Source: Owenweeksia sp.
GTDB taxonomy: Bacteria; Bacteroidota; Bacteroidia; Flavobacteriales; Schleiferiaceae
Reading direction: 5' to 3'
DNA length: 64,000 nt
Assembly (NCBI GenBank): GCA_002695025.1
Contig: NZNV01000008.1
Location: forward strand, 214,683-278,682
Positions 54,001 through 63,924 of this stretch are shown piece after piece; the stretch's first letter is position 1; the number at the start of each line of letters is the position of its first letter. A program made the position numbers and the translations under genes. The notes below the pieces were generated by a model that was not told the DNA's origin, did no database searches, and was given only the letters and a program-made list of their open reading frames with translations.

Positions 54001-54860
54001 AAGGAATAATCCTGGCCGGTGGATCCGGTACACGTTTACACCCTCTTACACTGGCTATAAGCAAACAGCTCATGCCGGTTTATGACAAACCCATGATCTA
54101 CTACCCGCTGAGTACGCTCATGCAGGCCGGTATCCGGGATATCCTTATCATTTCCACCCCGCATGATATGCCCCTGTTCCAAAAACTTTTGGGTGACGGC
54201 AGCCGCCTGGGTTGCAACTTCAGCTATACCGTACAGGAAACCCCCAATGGCCTGGCCCAGGCCTTTGTGCTGGGTGCCGACTTTATCGGTAACGACAGTG
54301 TGGCACTGGTGTTGGGTGATAATATTTTTTACGGCACGGAGATGGAACAGTTGTTGAAGAACAGCCGCGATCCGGACGGAGGGGTGGTTTTTGCCTATCG
54401 TGTTTCAGACCCACAACGCTACGGAGTGGTAGAGTTTGATAAGAATCTGAAAGCCATCTCCATCGAGGAAAAACCGCAAAAACCCAAATCCCACTTTGCC
54501 GTACCCGGACTTTACTTTTACGATAATAATGTAAAGGAGATTGCCCGTAACCTGAAGCCATCGGCCCGTGGGGAGTACGAAATTACCGATGTGAATAAAA
54601 CCTACCTGGAAAGAGAAAAGCTTGCCGTAGGTATACTGGACCGGGGAACCGCCTGGCTGGATACCGGCACCTTTCCCAGCCTGATGCAGGCCGCTCAGTT
54701 TGTGCAGGTGATAGAAGAGCGCCAGGGCCTTAAAGTAGGTTGTATTGAAGAAGTAGCCTACCGCCAGGGCTTTATTGATTCCGCCAAACTGGAAGAGATT
54801 GCCAGCCCCTTGCTGAAAAGCGGTTACGGGGAATACCTGTTAAGCCTTATCAACGAATAA
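53997..54860 (+). CDS. rfbA: Glucose-1-phosphate thymidylyltransferase
   Basis: Makes dTDP-glucose from dTTP and glucose 1-phosphate, the first step to dTDP-rhamnose. 287 residues with the family start [20 protein letters not shown], the [18 protein letters not shown] block, [11 protein letters not shown] and GTAWLDTGT. Normally accompanied by rfbB, rfbC and rfbD; none is present here, so the enzyme may serve another nucleotide-sugar route or the rest of the pathway is elsewhere. Translationally coupled to the MMPL gene. Confidence 0.95.
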   Translation: MKGIILAGGSGTRLHPLTLAISKQLMPVYDKPMIYYPLSTLMQAGIRDILIISTPHDMPLFQKLLGDGSRLGCNFSYTVQETPNGLAQAFVLGADFIGNDSVALVLGDNIFYGTEMEQLLKNSRDPDGGVVFAYRVSDPQRYGVVEFDKNLKAISIEEKPQKPKSHFAVPGLYFYDNNVKEIARNLKPSARGEYEITDVNKTYLEREKLAVGILDRGTAWLDTGTFPSLMQAAQFVQVIEERQGLKVGCIEEVAYRQGFIDSAKLEEIASPLLKSGYGEYLLSLINE

Positions 54861-54866
54861 GTAATC

Positions 54867-55823
54867 GTGAAACTGATCGAGAGCTACGTAAAACTGGTGG
54901 AAAACACCCTGGCCCGCCAGGACCTTGATCACCAGCCGGCAGAACTGTATGAACCCATTTCCTATATCCTGCGCCTGGGGGGTAAGCGCCTGCGCCCTGC
55001 ACTGGCACTGGCTGCCTGCGAACTATTTGAAGGCCAAAAGGAAGAGGCGCTCATGCCCGCTATAGCGGTGGAGGTATTCCACAACTTCACCCTCATCCAT
55101 GACGATATTATGGATGCCGCTACCGTGCGCAGAGGCAAGCCCACCGTACACCATAAGTGGAACCCCAACATTGCCATCCTTTCCGGGGATGCCATGCTGG
55201 TGAAAGCCTACCAGTACCTGGCGCTGATGGATGCCGACCTGCTTCCGGCAGCCATGAAAGTGTTTTCACAAACCGCTATTGAGGTGTGTGAAGGACAGCA
55301 GTACGATATGAATTTTGAGGATCGCCTGGATGTTTCCGAAGAGGAATACATTGAAATGATCCGCCTGAAAACTTCCGTATTGCTGGGCTGTGCCCTGCAG
55401 CTGGGCGCCATAGTAGCCCGCACCGATGCACGGAATGCGGAAGCCATTTATCACTTTGGCATTCATATCGGTATTGCCTTCCAGATACAGGACGATATTT
55501 TGGACGCCTTTGGTGAACCCGATAAAGTGGGAAAAAAGCCAGGCGGGGATATTCTTCAGGATAAGAAAACCCTCCTGATGATCTATGCCCTTTCCCAATC
55601 TCCGGAGCTACAGCAACTGCTGGGACCGTCTAAGGAACCCAACCAAAAAGTAAAGGCCGTACGGGATATTTTCATCCGCTCCGGAGCCCTGGATCATGCC
55701 CGCAAAACCATGGATTACCATTTTAAGCTGGCTATGGACCACCTGCATAAAACAGAGGGTCGCTCCGATGTAAAGACTGAACTGGAAAACTTTGCCCATT
55801 TCCTCATTAAGCGTGACCGGTAA
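54867..55823 (+). CDS. Polyprenyl (trans-isoprenyl) diphosphate synthase
   Basis: A 318-residue head-to-tail prenyltransferase. First Asp-rich motif D79-D80-x-x-D83 (LIHDDIMD), second D209-D210-x-x-D213 (QDDILD), and GGKRLRPALALA. The residue five before the first motif is F74, whereas long-chain synthases such as octaprenyl synthase have a small residue; an aromatic here usually limits the product to C15-C20. A short-chain (farnesyl or geranylgeranyl) product is therefore likely but not certain. Follows rfbA by 6 bases. Confidence 0.9.
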   Translation: MKLIESYVKLVENTLARQDLDHQPAELYEPISYILRLGGKRLRPALALAACELFEGQKEEALMPAIAVEVFHNFTLIHDDIMDAATVRRGKPTVHHKWNPNIAILSGDAMLVKAYQYLALMDADLLPAAMKVFSQTAIEVCEGQQYDMNFEDRLDVSEEEYIEMIRLKTSVLLGCALQLGAIVARTDARNAEAIYHFGIHIGIAFQIQDDILDAFGEPDKVGKKPGGDILQDKKTLLMIYALSQSPELQQLLGPSKEPNQKVKAVRDIFIRSGALDHARKTMDYHFKLAMDHLHKTEGRSDVKTELENFAHFLIKRDR

Positions 55824-55824
55824 A

Positions 55825-56145
55825 ATGAATACCGCCCTGCAGCCAATACAAAACACTTTAGCTGCAGATCAATCTTTACGATTAAAACTCATCCGCCAAC
55901 TGGAAAAAGATCTGGGTCATCATTTTTTGGAGGAACACGATAAGCTGGAAACTATTTTTTCCAAACTCTGCCAGCAACTTCTCGCCAAACCCGGGGAATG
56001 GAATACCTGGATGTATCGCGCAGATGTGAGCGAAACCCGTATATCCGGGCTTCGTCAAAAGGAATTTACCGTAGAAGATATAGCTCTTTTAGTACTGGAA
56101 AGGGAAATGCAGAAAGTGATCTTTCGCAGCCAGTACAACTCCTAG
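55825..56145 (+). CDS. Small protein of unknown function
   Basis: A 106-residue cytoplasmic protein starting at the ATG at 55825, one base after the prenyl synthase stop. Mainly helical; landmarks are LIRQLEKDLGHHFLEEHDKL and GEWNTWMYRADVSETRISGL. No family recognised, but its position as last gene of the MMPL-rfbA-prenyl synthase unit and its base use support a real gene. Its stop overlaps that of the convergent barrel gene by 4 bases. Confidence 0.7.
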   Translation: MNTALQPIQNTLAADQSLRLKLIRQLEKDLGHHFLEEHDKLETIFSKLCQQLLAKPGEWNTWMYRADVSETRISGLRQKEFTVEDIALLVLEREMQKVIFRSQYNS

Positions 56146-56828
56146 AAGAAGAAACCGATCACCGGGAACCAACTGCTGCCGTAAGGAGAATCATAATCGT
56201 GCAACACATTGAAGCGCAATCCTATCTGGAAGTAACCCTTCTCACCCAAAGGCTGGGCATACCCACCTTCCAGGAAGAGGACGGGCGTCCATTGATTATT
56301 CAGCTCATAACCAGCTGGTGTGGCAGCCGGATTGTATAGGGCCACATCGTGGTTGAGGTATTCAAACTGCGAACCCAGGTAGAGAAAATCCGTAACAAAG
56401 TAATTGCCAAAAAACTTGGGGCCATACACTTGGTTTTCATAGCCTTTCACTTCCACGTAAGCCCCCCGGTTGAGATCGTACACCCGGTTGATCTTGGCAT
56501 ACTGGTATATAAATCCGCCCCCGGCAATAAAGCGGTCGGTCACTTTATAACCAATGCTGGGGGAAAGATAGATGAGGGTGTAACTCCCGAAACTGGCGCT
56601 GGCATTACCGCCAAACACCACCCTGTCCCAAAAATTAGGCTCTTCACTTTGGGAGGGTGTTACCTGCCCGGGCTTTACAGTTCGTTTTTCCACCTGCGGC
56701 TCCTTCTTTTGTTCCGTTTGGGAACTGTCGCTCTTGCTACCCTTATCACTAAAACGTTCGGGCACCTGTGCAAGCACCGTAGTACCGATGGTAAGGAAAA
56801 GAATCAAACTGCTTGTTTTCAATTTCAT
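56142..56828 (-). CDS. Predicted outer-membrane protein
   Basis: A 228-residue exported protein: signal peptide (to about 20, VLAQ), a charged linker (KGSKSDSSQTEQKKEPQVEK region, about 25-60), then a small barrel (FGGNASASFGSYTLIYLSPS, IAGGGFIYQYAKINRVYDLN) ending in FFF. Similar proteins are often annotated as outer-membrane beta-barrel or porin family. Function unknown. Divergent from sucA. Confidence 0.7.
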   Translation of the reverse strand: MKLKTSSLILFLTIGTTVLAQVPERFSDKGSKSDSSQTEQKKEPQVEKRTVKPGQVTPSQSEEPNFWDRVVFGGNASASFGSYTLIYLSPSIGYKVTDRFIAGGGFIYQYAKINRVYDLNRGAYVEVKGYENQVYGPKFFGNYFVTDFLYLGSQFEYLNHDVALYNPAATPAGYELNNQWTPVLFLEGGYAQPLGEKGYFQIGLRFNVLHDYDSPYGSSWFPVIGFFF

Positions 56829-56852
56829 AGTGACTAAACGTAAATTTTAAAA

Positions 56853-56860
56853 CAAAGGTA
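56853..56860 (-). promoter_or_regulatory. -7 promoter box of the predicted outer-membrane protein gene
   Basis: Minus-strand TACCTTTG, exact TAnnTTTG match, 24 bases ahead of the start at 56828. Confidence 0.5.
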
Positions 56861-56926
56861 TCACAGGTATGTTACCTTTACTCCTTCAGAGCCCGCAAAA
56901 GGTGTTCCTGAAAGCTCGAAATGTAT

Positions 56927-56934
56927 TAATTTTG
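56927..56934 (+). promoter_or_regulatory. -7 promoter box of sucA-sucB
   Basis: TAATTTTG, exact TAnnTTTG match, 31 bases ahead of the sucA ATG at 56966. Confidence 0.5.
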
Positions 56935-56965
56935 ACAAAATTTTCACACGGCTGATATCTTTATC

Positions 56966-59725
<2,760 letters not shown>

Positions 59726-59738
59726 TAAAAAGCACAAA

Positions 59739-61025
59739 ATGAGCGTAGATATCAAAGTTCCATCACCCGGAGAATCAGTATCAGAAGTGGAAATAGCCCA
59801 ATGGCTGGTTTCCGATGGAGACTACGTAGAAAAAGACCAGGAAATTGTTGAACTGGATTCCGATAAGGCCACCCTGGCCCTGCCGGCCGAGGAAAGCGGG
59901 GTGATCTCCATTTCCGTGGAAGAAGGTGAGTCCGTAGAAGTGGGCCAGGTCATCGGTACCATTGATACCGATGCTGCCAAACCCGATGGTGGTGATGACA
60001 GCGACTCGGACAACAAAAAGGAGAAGAAGGAAGAAAGCAAGGATTCCAAGGAAGACAAGTCCACCGAAAAGGAAATGGATGCCAAGAAGGAATCCAAAGA
60101 CGAAGATAAAGGCAAGGCTCCCGCCAAAGAAGAAAAGACCTACGCCAGTGGCGTGCCTTCTCCCGCTGCCCGCAAGATCCTGGATGAAAAGGAAATTGAC
60201 CCTAAAGAAATAAAAGGCAGCGGCAAGGATGGCCGTATTACCAAAGAGGACGCGGTAAAAGCGGAAGCCTCCATGGGATCACCTACCGGGGCCGCCCGTA
60301 ACAGTGATACCAAGCGCATGAGTTCGTTGCGCAGAAAGCTGGCCCAACGCCTGGTTTCCGTAAAGAACGAAACCGCTATGCTCACCACCTTTAACGAGGT
60401 GGATATGAAACCCATTTTTGACCTGCGCGCCAAATACAAGGAAGAATTCAAGGAAAAGCACGGGGTAAGCCTCGGCTTTATGTCCTTCTTCACCAAGGCC
60501 GTAGTACGCGCCTTGAAGGAATTCCCGCAGGTGAACTCCATGATTGATGGCGACAACCTGGTGACCTTTGACTACCAGGACATCAGCATTGCCGTGAGCG
60601 GCCCTAAAGGACTGATGGTACCGGTGATCCGCAATGCAGAGAACCTCACCTTTGCCGGCATTGAAAAAGAGATCAAGCGCCTGGCTACCCGTGTACGTGA
60701 CGGTGAAATTACCGTGGACGAGATGACCGGGGGTACCTTTACCATTACCAACGGTGGAGTATTTGGCTCCATGCTCTCCACGCCCATCATTAACCCTCCG
60801 CAGAGCGCCATTTTAGGCATGCACAACATTGTGGAGCGCCCCGTGGCCATTGACGGTAAGATTGACGTACGCCCCATTATGTACGTGGCCCTTTCCTACG
60901 ACCACCGCGTGATTGACGGCCGCGAATCCGTAGGCTTTTTGGTGAACGTAAAAGAAGCGCTGGAAAACCCCGAAGAACACCTGATGGGTGGTGATAGTGC
61001 TGCGGAAAGAGCACTCGAGATTTGA
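59739..61025 (+). CDS. sucB: 2-oxoglutarate dehydrogenase E2 component (dihydrolipoyl succinyltransferase)
   Basis: Transfers succinyl from lipoate to CoA. 428 residues. A lipoyl domain (1-80) with lipoylated K43 (LDSDKATLAL) is followed by a linker of about 45 residues made almost only of Lys, Glu, Asp and Ser instead of the usual Ala/Pro, then the E1/E3-binding domain (SPAARKILDEKEIDPKEI, about 145-180), and the catalytic domain with H389 and D393 (SYDHRVIDG). Lies in the sucAB operon, which ends in a terminator at 61061. E3 is not nearby. Confidence 0.97.
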   Translation: MSVDIKVPSPGESVSEVEIAQWLVSDGDYVEKDQEIVELDSDKATLALPAEESGVISISVEEGESVEVGQVIGTIDTDAAKPDGGDDSDSDNKKEKKEESKDSKEDKSTEKEMDAKKESKDEDKGKAPAKEEKTYASGVPSPAARKILDEKEIDPKEIKGSGKDGRITKEDAVKAEASMGSPTGAARNSDTKRMSSLRRKLAQRLVSVKNETAMLTTFNEVDMKPIFDLRAKYKEEFKEKHGVSLGFMSFFTKAVVRALKEFPQVNSMIDGDNLVTFDYQDISIAVSGPKGLMVPVIRNAENLTFAGIEKEIKRLATRVRDGEITVDEMTGGTFTITNGGVFGSMLSTPIINPPQSAILGMHNIVERPVAIDGKIDVRPIMYVALSYDHRVIDGRESVGFLVNVKEALENPEEHLMGGDSAAERALEI

Positions 61026-61060
61026 GGGTTTAGATATAGAAAATAGATTTTAGAATTAAG

Positions 61061-61090
61061 AGCCCCGACTAGTGTTGGGGCTTTTATTTT
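61061..61090 (+). terminator. Terminator of sucA-sucB
   Basis: Stem AGCCCCGAC with GTTGGGGCT (one G-U), loop TAGT, followed by TTTATTTTT; about 35 bases after the sucB stop. The rest of the gap up to 61227 is AT-rich with no other feature that I can see. Confidence 0.85.
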
Positions 61091-61227
61091 TAGGGAAATA
61101 CACCTTTTACTCCTTCTGTGTAATACTGTAAAAAACCAATCTAATTTTTTCTATCCAGATAGACATTATATAAATAGGCAACAGCAATTAATATATTTAT
61201 CAATTATTCATGGTTTAAAACAAGCAT

Positions 61228-62181
61228 ATGCCTAAGCGATTACCAACTGAATTTGCAATAAACATGAATTTGTATAAAATGATGATTTTGCAACAATCTG
61301 AATTGGGATATGTAAATCAACAAAATTATTTTGATGAGTACTCTCCTTGTCATTTATACTTTGTTTGTAGAAGGCCAAGACTTACTATAGATCCAGACTT
61401 TTTCCAAATTGATAAACAAAGTATTTCTCTTAAAATAAGAGTTCATTATAACGATAGAATTTCAGAGCATCAACTAAAATTCCACAATAATCTTGGAACT
61501 GTCAATGCTAAACTAATATCTGAATATCCCTATAGTAAATTTCAAATTATGACTGAGAAGGGCATTTGGTCCGATGCCAAAGTTTCTCCATTTGTTCAGT
61601 CATATAACCTGAATTTTGACACATCGTTTTTAGATTTGGAAGTACTCTATATAGGTCAATCCTATGGTGTTGATGGCGCTAGAACGGCACCTGATAGACT
61701 AAAACAACATTCGACACTTCAAGGAATTTATGCGGAAGCGATAACAAACAACCCTGATAGTGAAATTTGGCTTGCATTAGCTTCCTTCGAGCAAGTTAAT
61801 ATAATGATGATGGATGGACGAACTAAATTTACAGAAGAAGAGCTTGAAACGGATAAAAATAGGATGATGCACGTATTTAATAGACTTAATTTAGAAGGCA
61901 TAAATGAGCAACAAAAAATCAATTTCACGGAAGCTGCATTGATTAGGTATTTTCAACCCTCATATAATATAATTTATAAAGATACTTTCCCAAACCCTGC
62001 ACATAAGACCTACTCCGAATGCTACGAGTTAGACATTAACTCTGTTGCAATAGAAATGCACACAACTGAAATGATCAATTGCCAGATGTATTCAGAGAAA
62101 GCTGAAAAATCTCCTTGGCATTTTAAAAAGTTTTTGCTGCATTCACCTGAAGAGAGGAGAAGCATGTTTGAAATACTATAG
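61228..62181 (+). CDS. Orphan protein with GIY-YIG-like core
   Basis: A 317-residue cytoplasmic protein from an AT-rich gene: two 60-base lines that I counted have 25% and 38% G+C, against about 52% for a line of sucA. The first 130 residues are not recognised. From about 139 the order of residues fits a GIY-YIG-type nuclease: VLYIGQS (Y141, I142, G143), then R157 and H161 in DRLKQH, and then E235 in FTEAALIRYFQPSYN, where the family has its conserved glutamate and the P-x-Y/F-N end. About 70 residues follow. Restriction, repair or defence nucleases carry this fold. The evidence is motif order only. Nothing links it to the XRE genes except position; transfer is likely. Confidence 0.65.
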   Translation: MPKRLPTEFAINMNLYKMMILQQSELGYVNQQNYFDEYSPCHLYFVCRRPRLTIDPDFFQIDKQSISLKIRVHYNDRISEHQLKFHNNLGTVNAKLISEYPYSKFQIMTEKGIWSDAKVSPFVQSYNLNFDTSFLDLEVLYIGQSYGVDGARTAPDRLKQHSTLQGIYAEAITNNPDSEIWLALASFEQVNIMMMDGRTKFTEEELETDKNRMMHVFNRLNLEGINEQQKINFTEAALIRYFQPSYNIIYKDTFPNPAHKTYSECYELDINSVAIEMHTTEMINCQMYSEKAEKSPWHFKKFLLHSPEERRSMFEIL

Positions 62182-62259
62182 CTGCCATCTTCTGGCGCAA
62201 GCATCTTTTAGTCACCGAAGATTTATCAAAGGTACACCATGCTTGTGCCATATAACCTA

Positions 62260-62481
62260 CTAAGCCTTAAACCTAACCAGCTCCGAAAGCGAAACACCTA
62301 GTGCTTTGGAAATTTCCAGTAAAGAATAAAGCGTAGGGTTTACTTTTCCGTTCTCCAACTTCTCCATCGCTTGGCGGTCTTTATTGCAAGCCCGCGCCAG
62401 GTCGGATTGGGTCCAACCCTTTTTGGTGCGCAGCTCTACAATGCGCTGACCGATCTTTCTTTTGAGTTCATCTTTGGTCAC
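62260..62481 (-). CDS. Small XRE-family regulator 1
   Basis: A 73-residue single-domain helix-turn-helix protein: RIVELRTKKGWTQSDLARAC, KDRQAMEKLENGKVNPTLYS, then ISKALGVSLSELV, the standard XRE/Cro pattern with no other domain. Starts with GTG. Probably a DNA-binding regulator of a nearby module or of its own gene. An operator-like palindrome lies 37 bases upstream of its start (62518-62536). It is transcribed in the same direction as the second XRE gene 61 bases away and may share its promoter. Confidence 0.85.
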   Translation of the reverse strand: MTKDELKRKIGQRIVELRTKKGWTQSDLARACNKDRQAMEKLENGKVNPTLYSLLEISKALGVSLSELVRFKA

Positions 62482-62517
62482 AAATCAAATGTCACCTTAT
62501 AATACGGCTCCTGCTCC

Positions 62518-62536
62518 CGTGCGATTTAATCGCGCG
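62518..62536. promoter_or_regulatory. Palindrome between the two XRE genes
   Basis: CGTGCGATT, a single T, then AATCGCGCG: arms match at 8 of 9 positions. It lies 6 bases behind the stop of XRE gene 2 and 37 bases ahead of the start of XRE gene 1. No T-run follows on the minus strand, so it looks more like an operator than a terminator. Confidence 0.45.
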
Positions 62537-62542
62537 TAATTA

Positions 62543-62767
62543 CTAGGATACTTTCAAAAGCTCCTGTAAAGAAATCTCCAGGCCGTTGGCAATTTTCATT
62601 AATGTGAGTAATTGCGGGTTGGTCTTACCGTTTTCGATCATGTACAGTTGCGTTCTGCCTATCTCGCAATCAAATGCAAAAGCCTTTTGATCCAGGCCTT
62701 TCTCCTCCCGTAACTGCTTAATACGGGCACCTAATTTTTGAAAATATTGAGCTTCTTTAGTGTTCAC
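62543..62767 (-). CDS. Small XRE-family regulator 2, divergent from the SymE-like gene
   Basis: A 74-residue single-domain XRE regulator (RIKQLREEKGLDQKAFAFDC, IGRTQLYMIENGKTNPQLLT, ISLQELLKVS). Starts with GTG at 62767. Related in sequence to regulator 1 but clearly distinct. Its start codon lies inside a 16-bp operator-like site, of which a second copy stands before the SymE-like gene, so it probably represses itself and the toxin gene. It could be the antitoxin-like control of that toxin; this is inference. Confidence 0.85.
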   Translation of the reverse strand: MNTKEAQYFQKLGARIKQLREEKGLDQKAFAFDCEIGRTQLYMIENGKTNPQLLTLMKIANGLEISLQELLKVS

Positions 62768-62777
62768 TATACCGAAC
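62762..62777. promoter_or_regulatory. Operator-like site 1 (GTTC N8 GAAC)
   Basis: GTTCACTATACCGAAC, an imperfect 16-bp palindrome that covers the GTG start of XRE gene 2. It matches site 2 at 13 of 16 positions; centres are 40 bp apart. Confidence 0.6.
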
Positions 62778-62801
62778 TTATGGTATTTTTCCCTACCTTG
62801 T

Positions 62802-62817
62802 GTTCGTTATTCCGAAC
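62802..62817. promoter_or_regulatory. Operator-like site 2 (GTTC N8 GAAC)
   Basis: GTTCGTTATTCCGAAC, imperfect 16-bp palindrome, ending 7 bases before the ATG of the SymE-like gene at 62825. It matches site 1 at 13 of 16 positions. Confidence 0.6.
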
Positions 62818-62824
62818 AAGCGTT

Positions 62825-63007
62825 ATGAACCAATTCCGAAAACTCAAGATCCAGGGCAAGTTCCGCACCCGCGCACGGGATATTATCACCGTACCCGAAA
62901 TACGGCTGGAAGGCAAATGGCTGGAAGAACTCGGTTTTGAAGAAGGTAAGGAAGTACGTATTAAACAGCAGCGGAATAAGCTCATTATTACACTGCATAA
63001 AGAATAA
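62825..63007 (+). CDS. SymE-like toxin-family protein
   Basis: A 60-residue protein of the SymE (AbrB/SpoVT-fold) family. It has the family order of RKLKIQGKFRTRARDIITVP, then EIRLEGKWLEELGFEEGKEV and a final RIKQQRNKLIITL. E. coli SymE is an RNA-cleaving or nucleoid-condensing toxin controlled by LexA and an antisense RNA, SymR. Here no LexA box is visible, and instead an XRE gene is transcribed divergently 57 bases away with two operator-like sites between them. The ATG at 62825 is chosen because the upstream frame runs through the operators. Toxicity is inferred from the family only. Confidence 0.8.
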   Translation: MNQFRKLKIQGKFRTRARDIITVPEIRLEGKWLEELGFEEGKEVRIKQQRNKLIITLHKE

Positions 63008-63037
63008 TAACCACACCCTTCAACTGTCACGCCACCG

Positions 63038-63186
63038 TTCAGTCTTCGATACGGACGCTTCGCACCCACTCAGACTGACGCTTCCTTACTTCCAAAATTT
63101 TGCGGCTCCCGCGCTTGTCACCCTGAGTTTTTACGGAGGCCCCCAGGCCAAAGTAAAAGTATCGAAGGGCGATAAGCGCAAATTTT
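63038..63186 (+). repeat. 150-bp repeat element, copy A
   Basis: Begins TTCAGTCTTCGATAC and ends near GTATCGAAGGGCG; CTTCGATAC at 63044-63052 and GTATCGAAG at 63159-63167 are exact inverted ends. TCAGTCT and AGACTGA form an inner inverted pair near the left end. Same direction as copies B and C. Confidence 0.7.
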
Positions 63187-63250
63187 TAAAGGAAACACTT
63201 TGCCATATCTATGAGTTGCACCATGAATAAATTATACCCGCTAACATCCT

Positions 63251-63294
63251 TCGGCTCTGGTTCGACAAGCTCACCAACCGCACTCAGGATGACC
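63251..63294. repeat. Short intergenic repeat R1
   Basis: GGTTCGACAAGCTCACC followed by CTCAGGATGACC: a variant of the TTCGAC ... CTCAGGATGAC repeat family. Confidence 0.5.
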
Positions 63295-63330
63295 TTTTGT
63301 GTTTGGTTGTCGTAAAAAATGTCCAGCGCC

Positions 63331-63478
63331 CAGTCTTCGATACATCACGCCTTTGGCGTGACACTCAGACTGACCCCTCTTTACTTCAAAATTTTCATGG
63401 CATCCGCGCTCACCCTGATTTTTCAGGAAGGCCAATAGGCCAAGTAAAAGTATTGAAGGGCGGCAAGCATATTTTTAG
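63331..63478 (+). repeat. 150-bp repeat element, copy B
   Basis: CTTCGATAC at 63335-63343 and GTATTGAAG at 63450-63458 (one mismatch) mark the inverted ends. The inside differs from copy A in about one base in five but keeps CTCAGACTGACcC, TTTACTTCAAAATTTT and AAGTAAAAGTAT. Confidence 0.7.
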
Positions 63479-63494
63479 CTAAACACCCGGTCTT

Positions 63495-63533
63495 CCCTTC
63501 GACTAAGCCTGTCGAAAGGCTCAGGATGACTGC
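63495..63533. repeat. Short intergenic repeat R2
   Basis: CCTTCGACTAAGCCTGTCGAAAGG followed by CTCAGGATGACTGC. The first part is a near-palindrome (CTTCGAC/GTCGAA, 8-base loop). Confidence 0.5.
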
Positions 63534-63716
63534 TTTATTTGTGTGGTTTTAATAAAAAACATGTTCAGAGGAGGCGCCCTTCTTCCATAGCTGTATAAAA
63601 AACAAGACCGGTAGTCCACAGGAGAAGTCCCGAAGTAAGCACCGCGCACGGCTTGGACTTCGAATGGAATAACGGTCGTAGTTTTTAAGGATAAGGAAGG
63701 CAGGCTTGACCTTTTG

Positions 63717-63742
63717 GTTCTTTTCTGTCAAGAGAAAAGAAC
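63717..63742. repeat. Perfect 10-bp hairpin
   Basis: GTTCTTTTCT, loop GTCAAG, AGAAAAGAAC. It lies in a patch reading GACCTTTTGGTTCTTTTCTG, of a type seen repeatedly in Bacteroidota intergenic DNA. Confidence 0.5.
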
Positions 63743-63813
63743 ATAATCAAAACCTCATCATTACTCCTCATAAAGAGCAATTCCACTAACTTTCTTCGTC
63801 TGGCAGCGGTCTA

Positions 63814-63892
63814 TCCTTCGACTCCGCTCAGGATGACCGCTTATTAATTACTATCTACATATAGAAATGTCACACTGAGCGAAGTCGAAGTG
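63814..63892. repeat. Inverted pair of short intergenic repeats R3 and R4
   Basis: R3 is CCTTCGACTCCGCTCAGGATGAC (63815 on) and R4 is its reverse complement in essence, GTCACACTGAGCGAAGTCGAAG (63870 on). They can pair over about 16 bp with a 30-base AT-rich spacer. Confidence 0.5.
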
Positions 63893-63924
63893 CGGCATTT
63901 CTCCGCTAAAAAACGCCCAACGCC

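Noticed and set aside
62762..62817. LexA-type control of the SymE-like gene
   Set aside because: No CTGT-N8-ACAG box is visible; the sites seen are GTTC-N8-GAAC.
62937..63230. 97-codon frame on the plus strand overlapping the SymE-like gene
   Set aside because: Out of frame with SymE-like gene, and mostly inside repeat copy A.
63549..63731. 60-codon frame on the minus strand
   Set aside because: Crosses a hairpin and repeat patch in a field of dispersed repeats; no domain, and such frames recur with the repeat.
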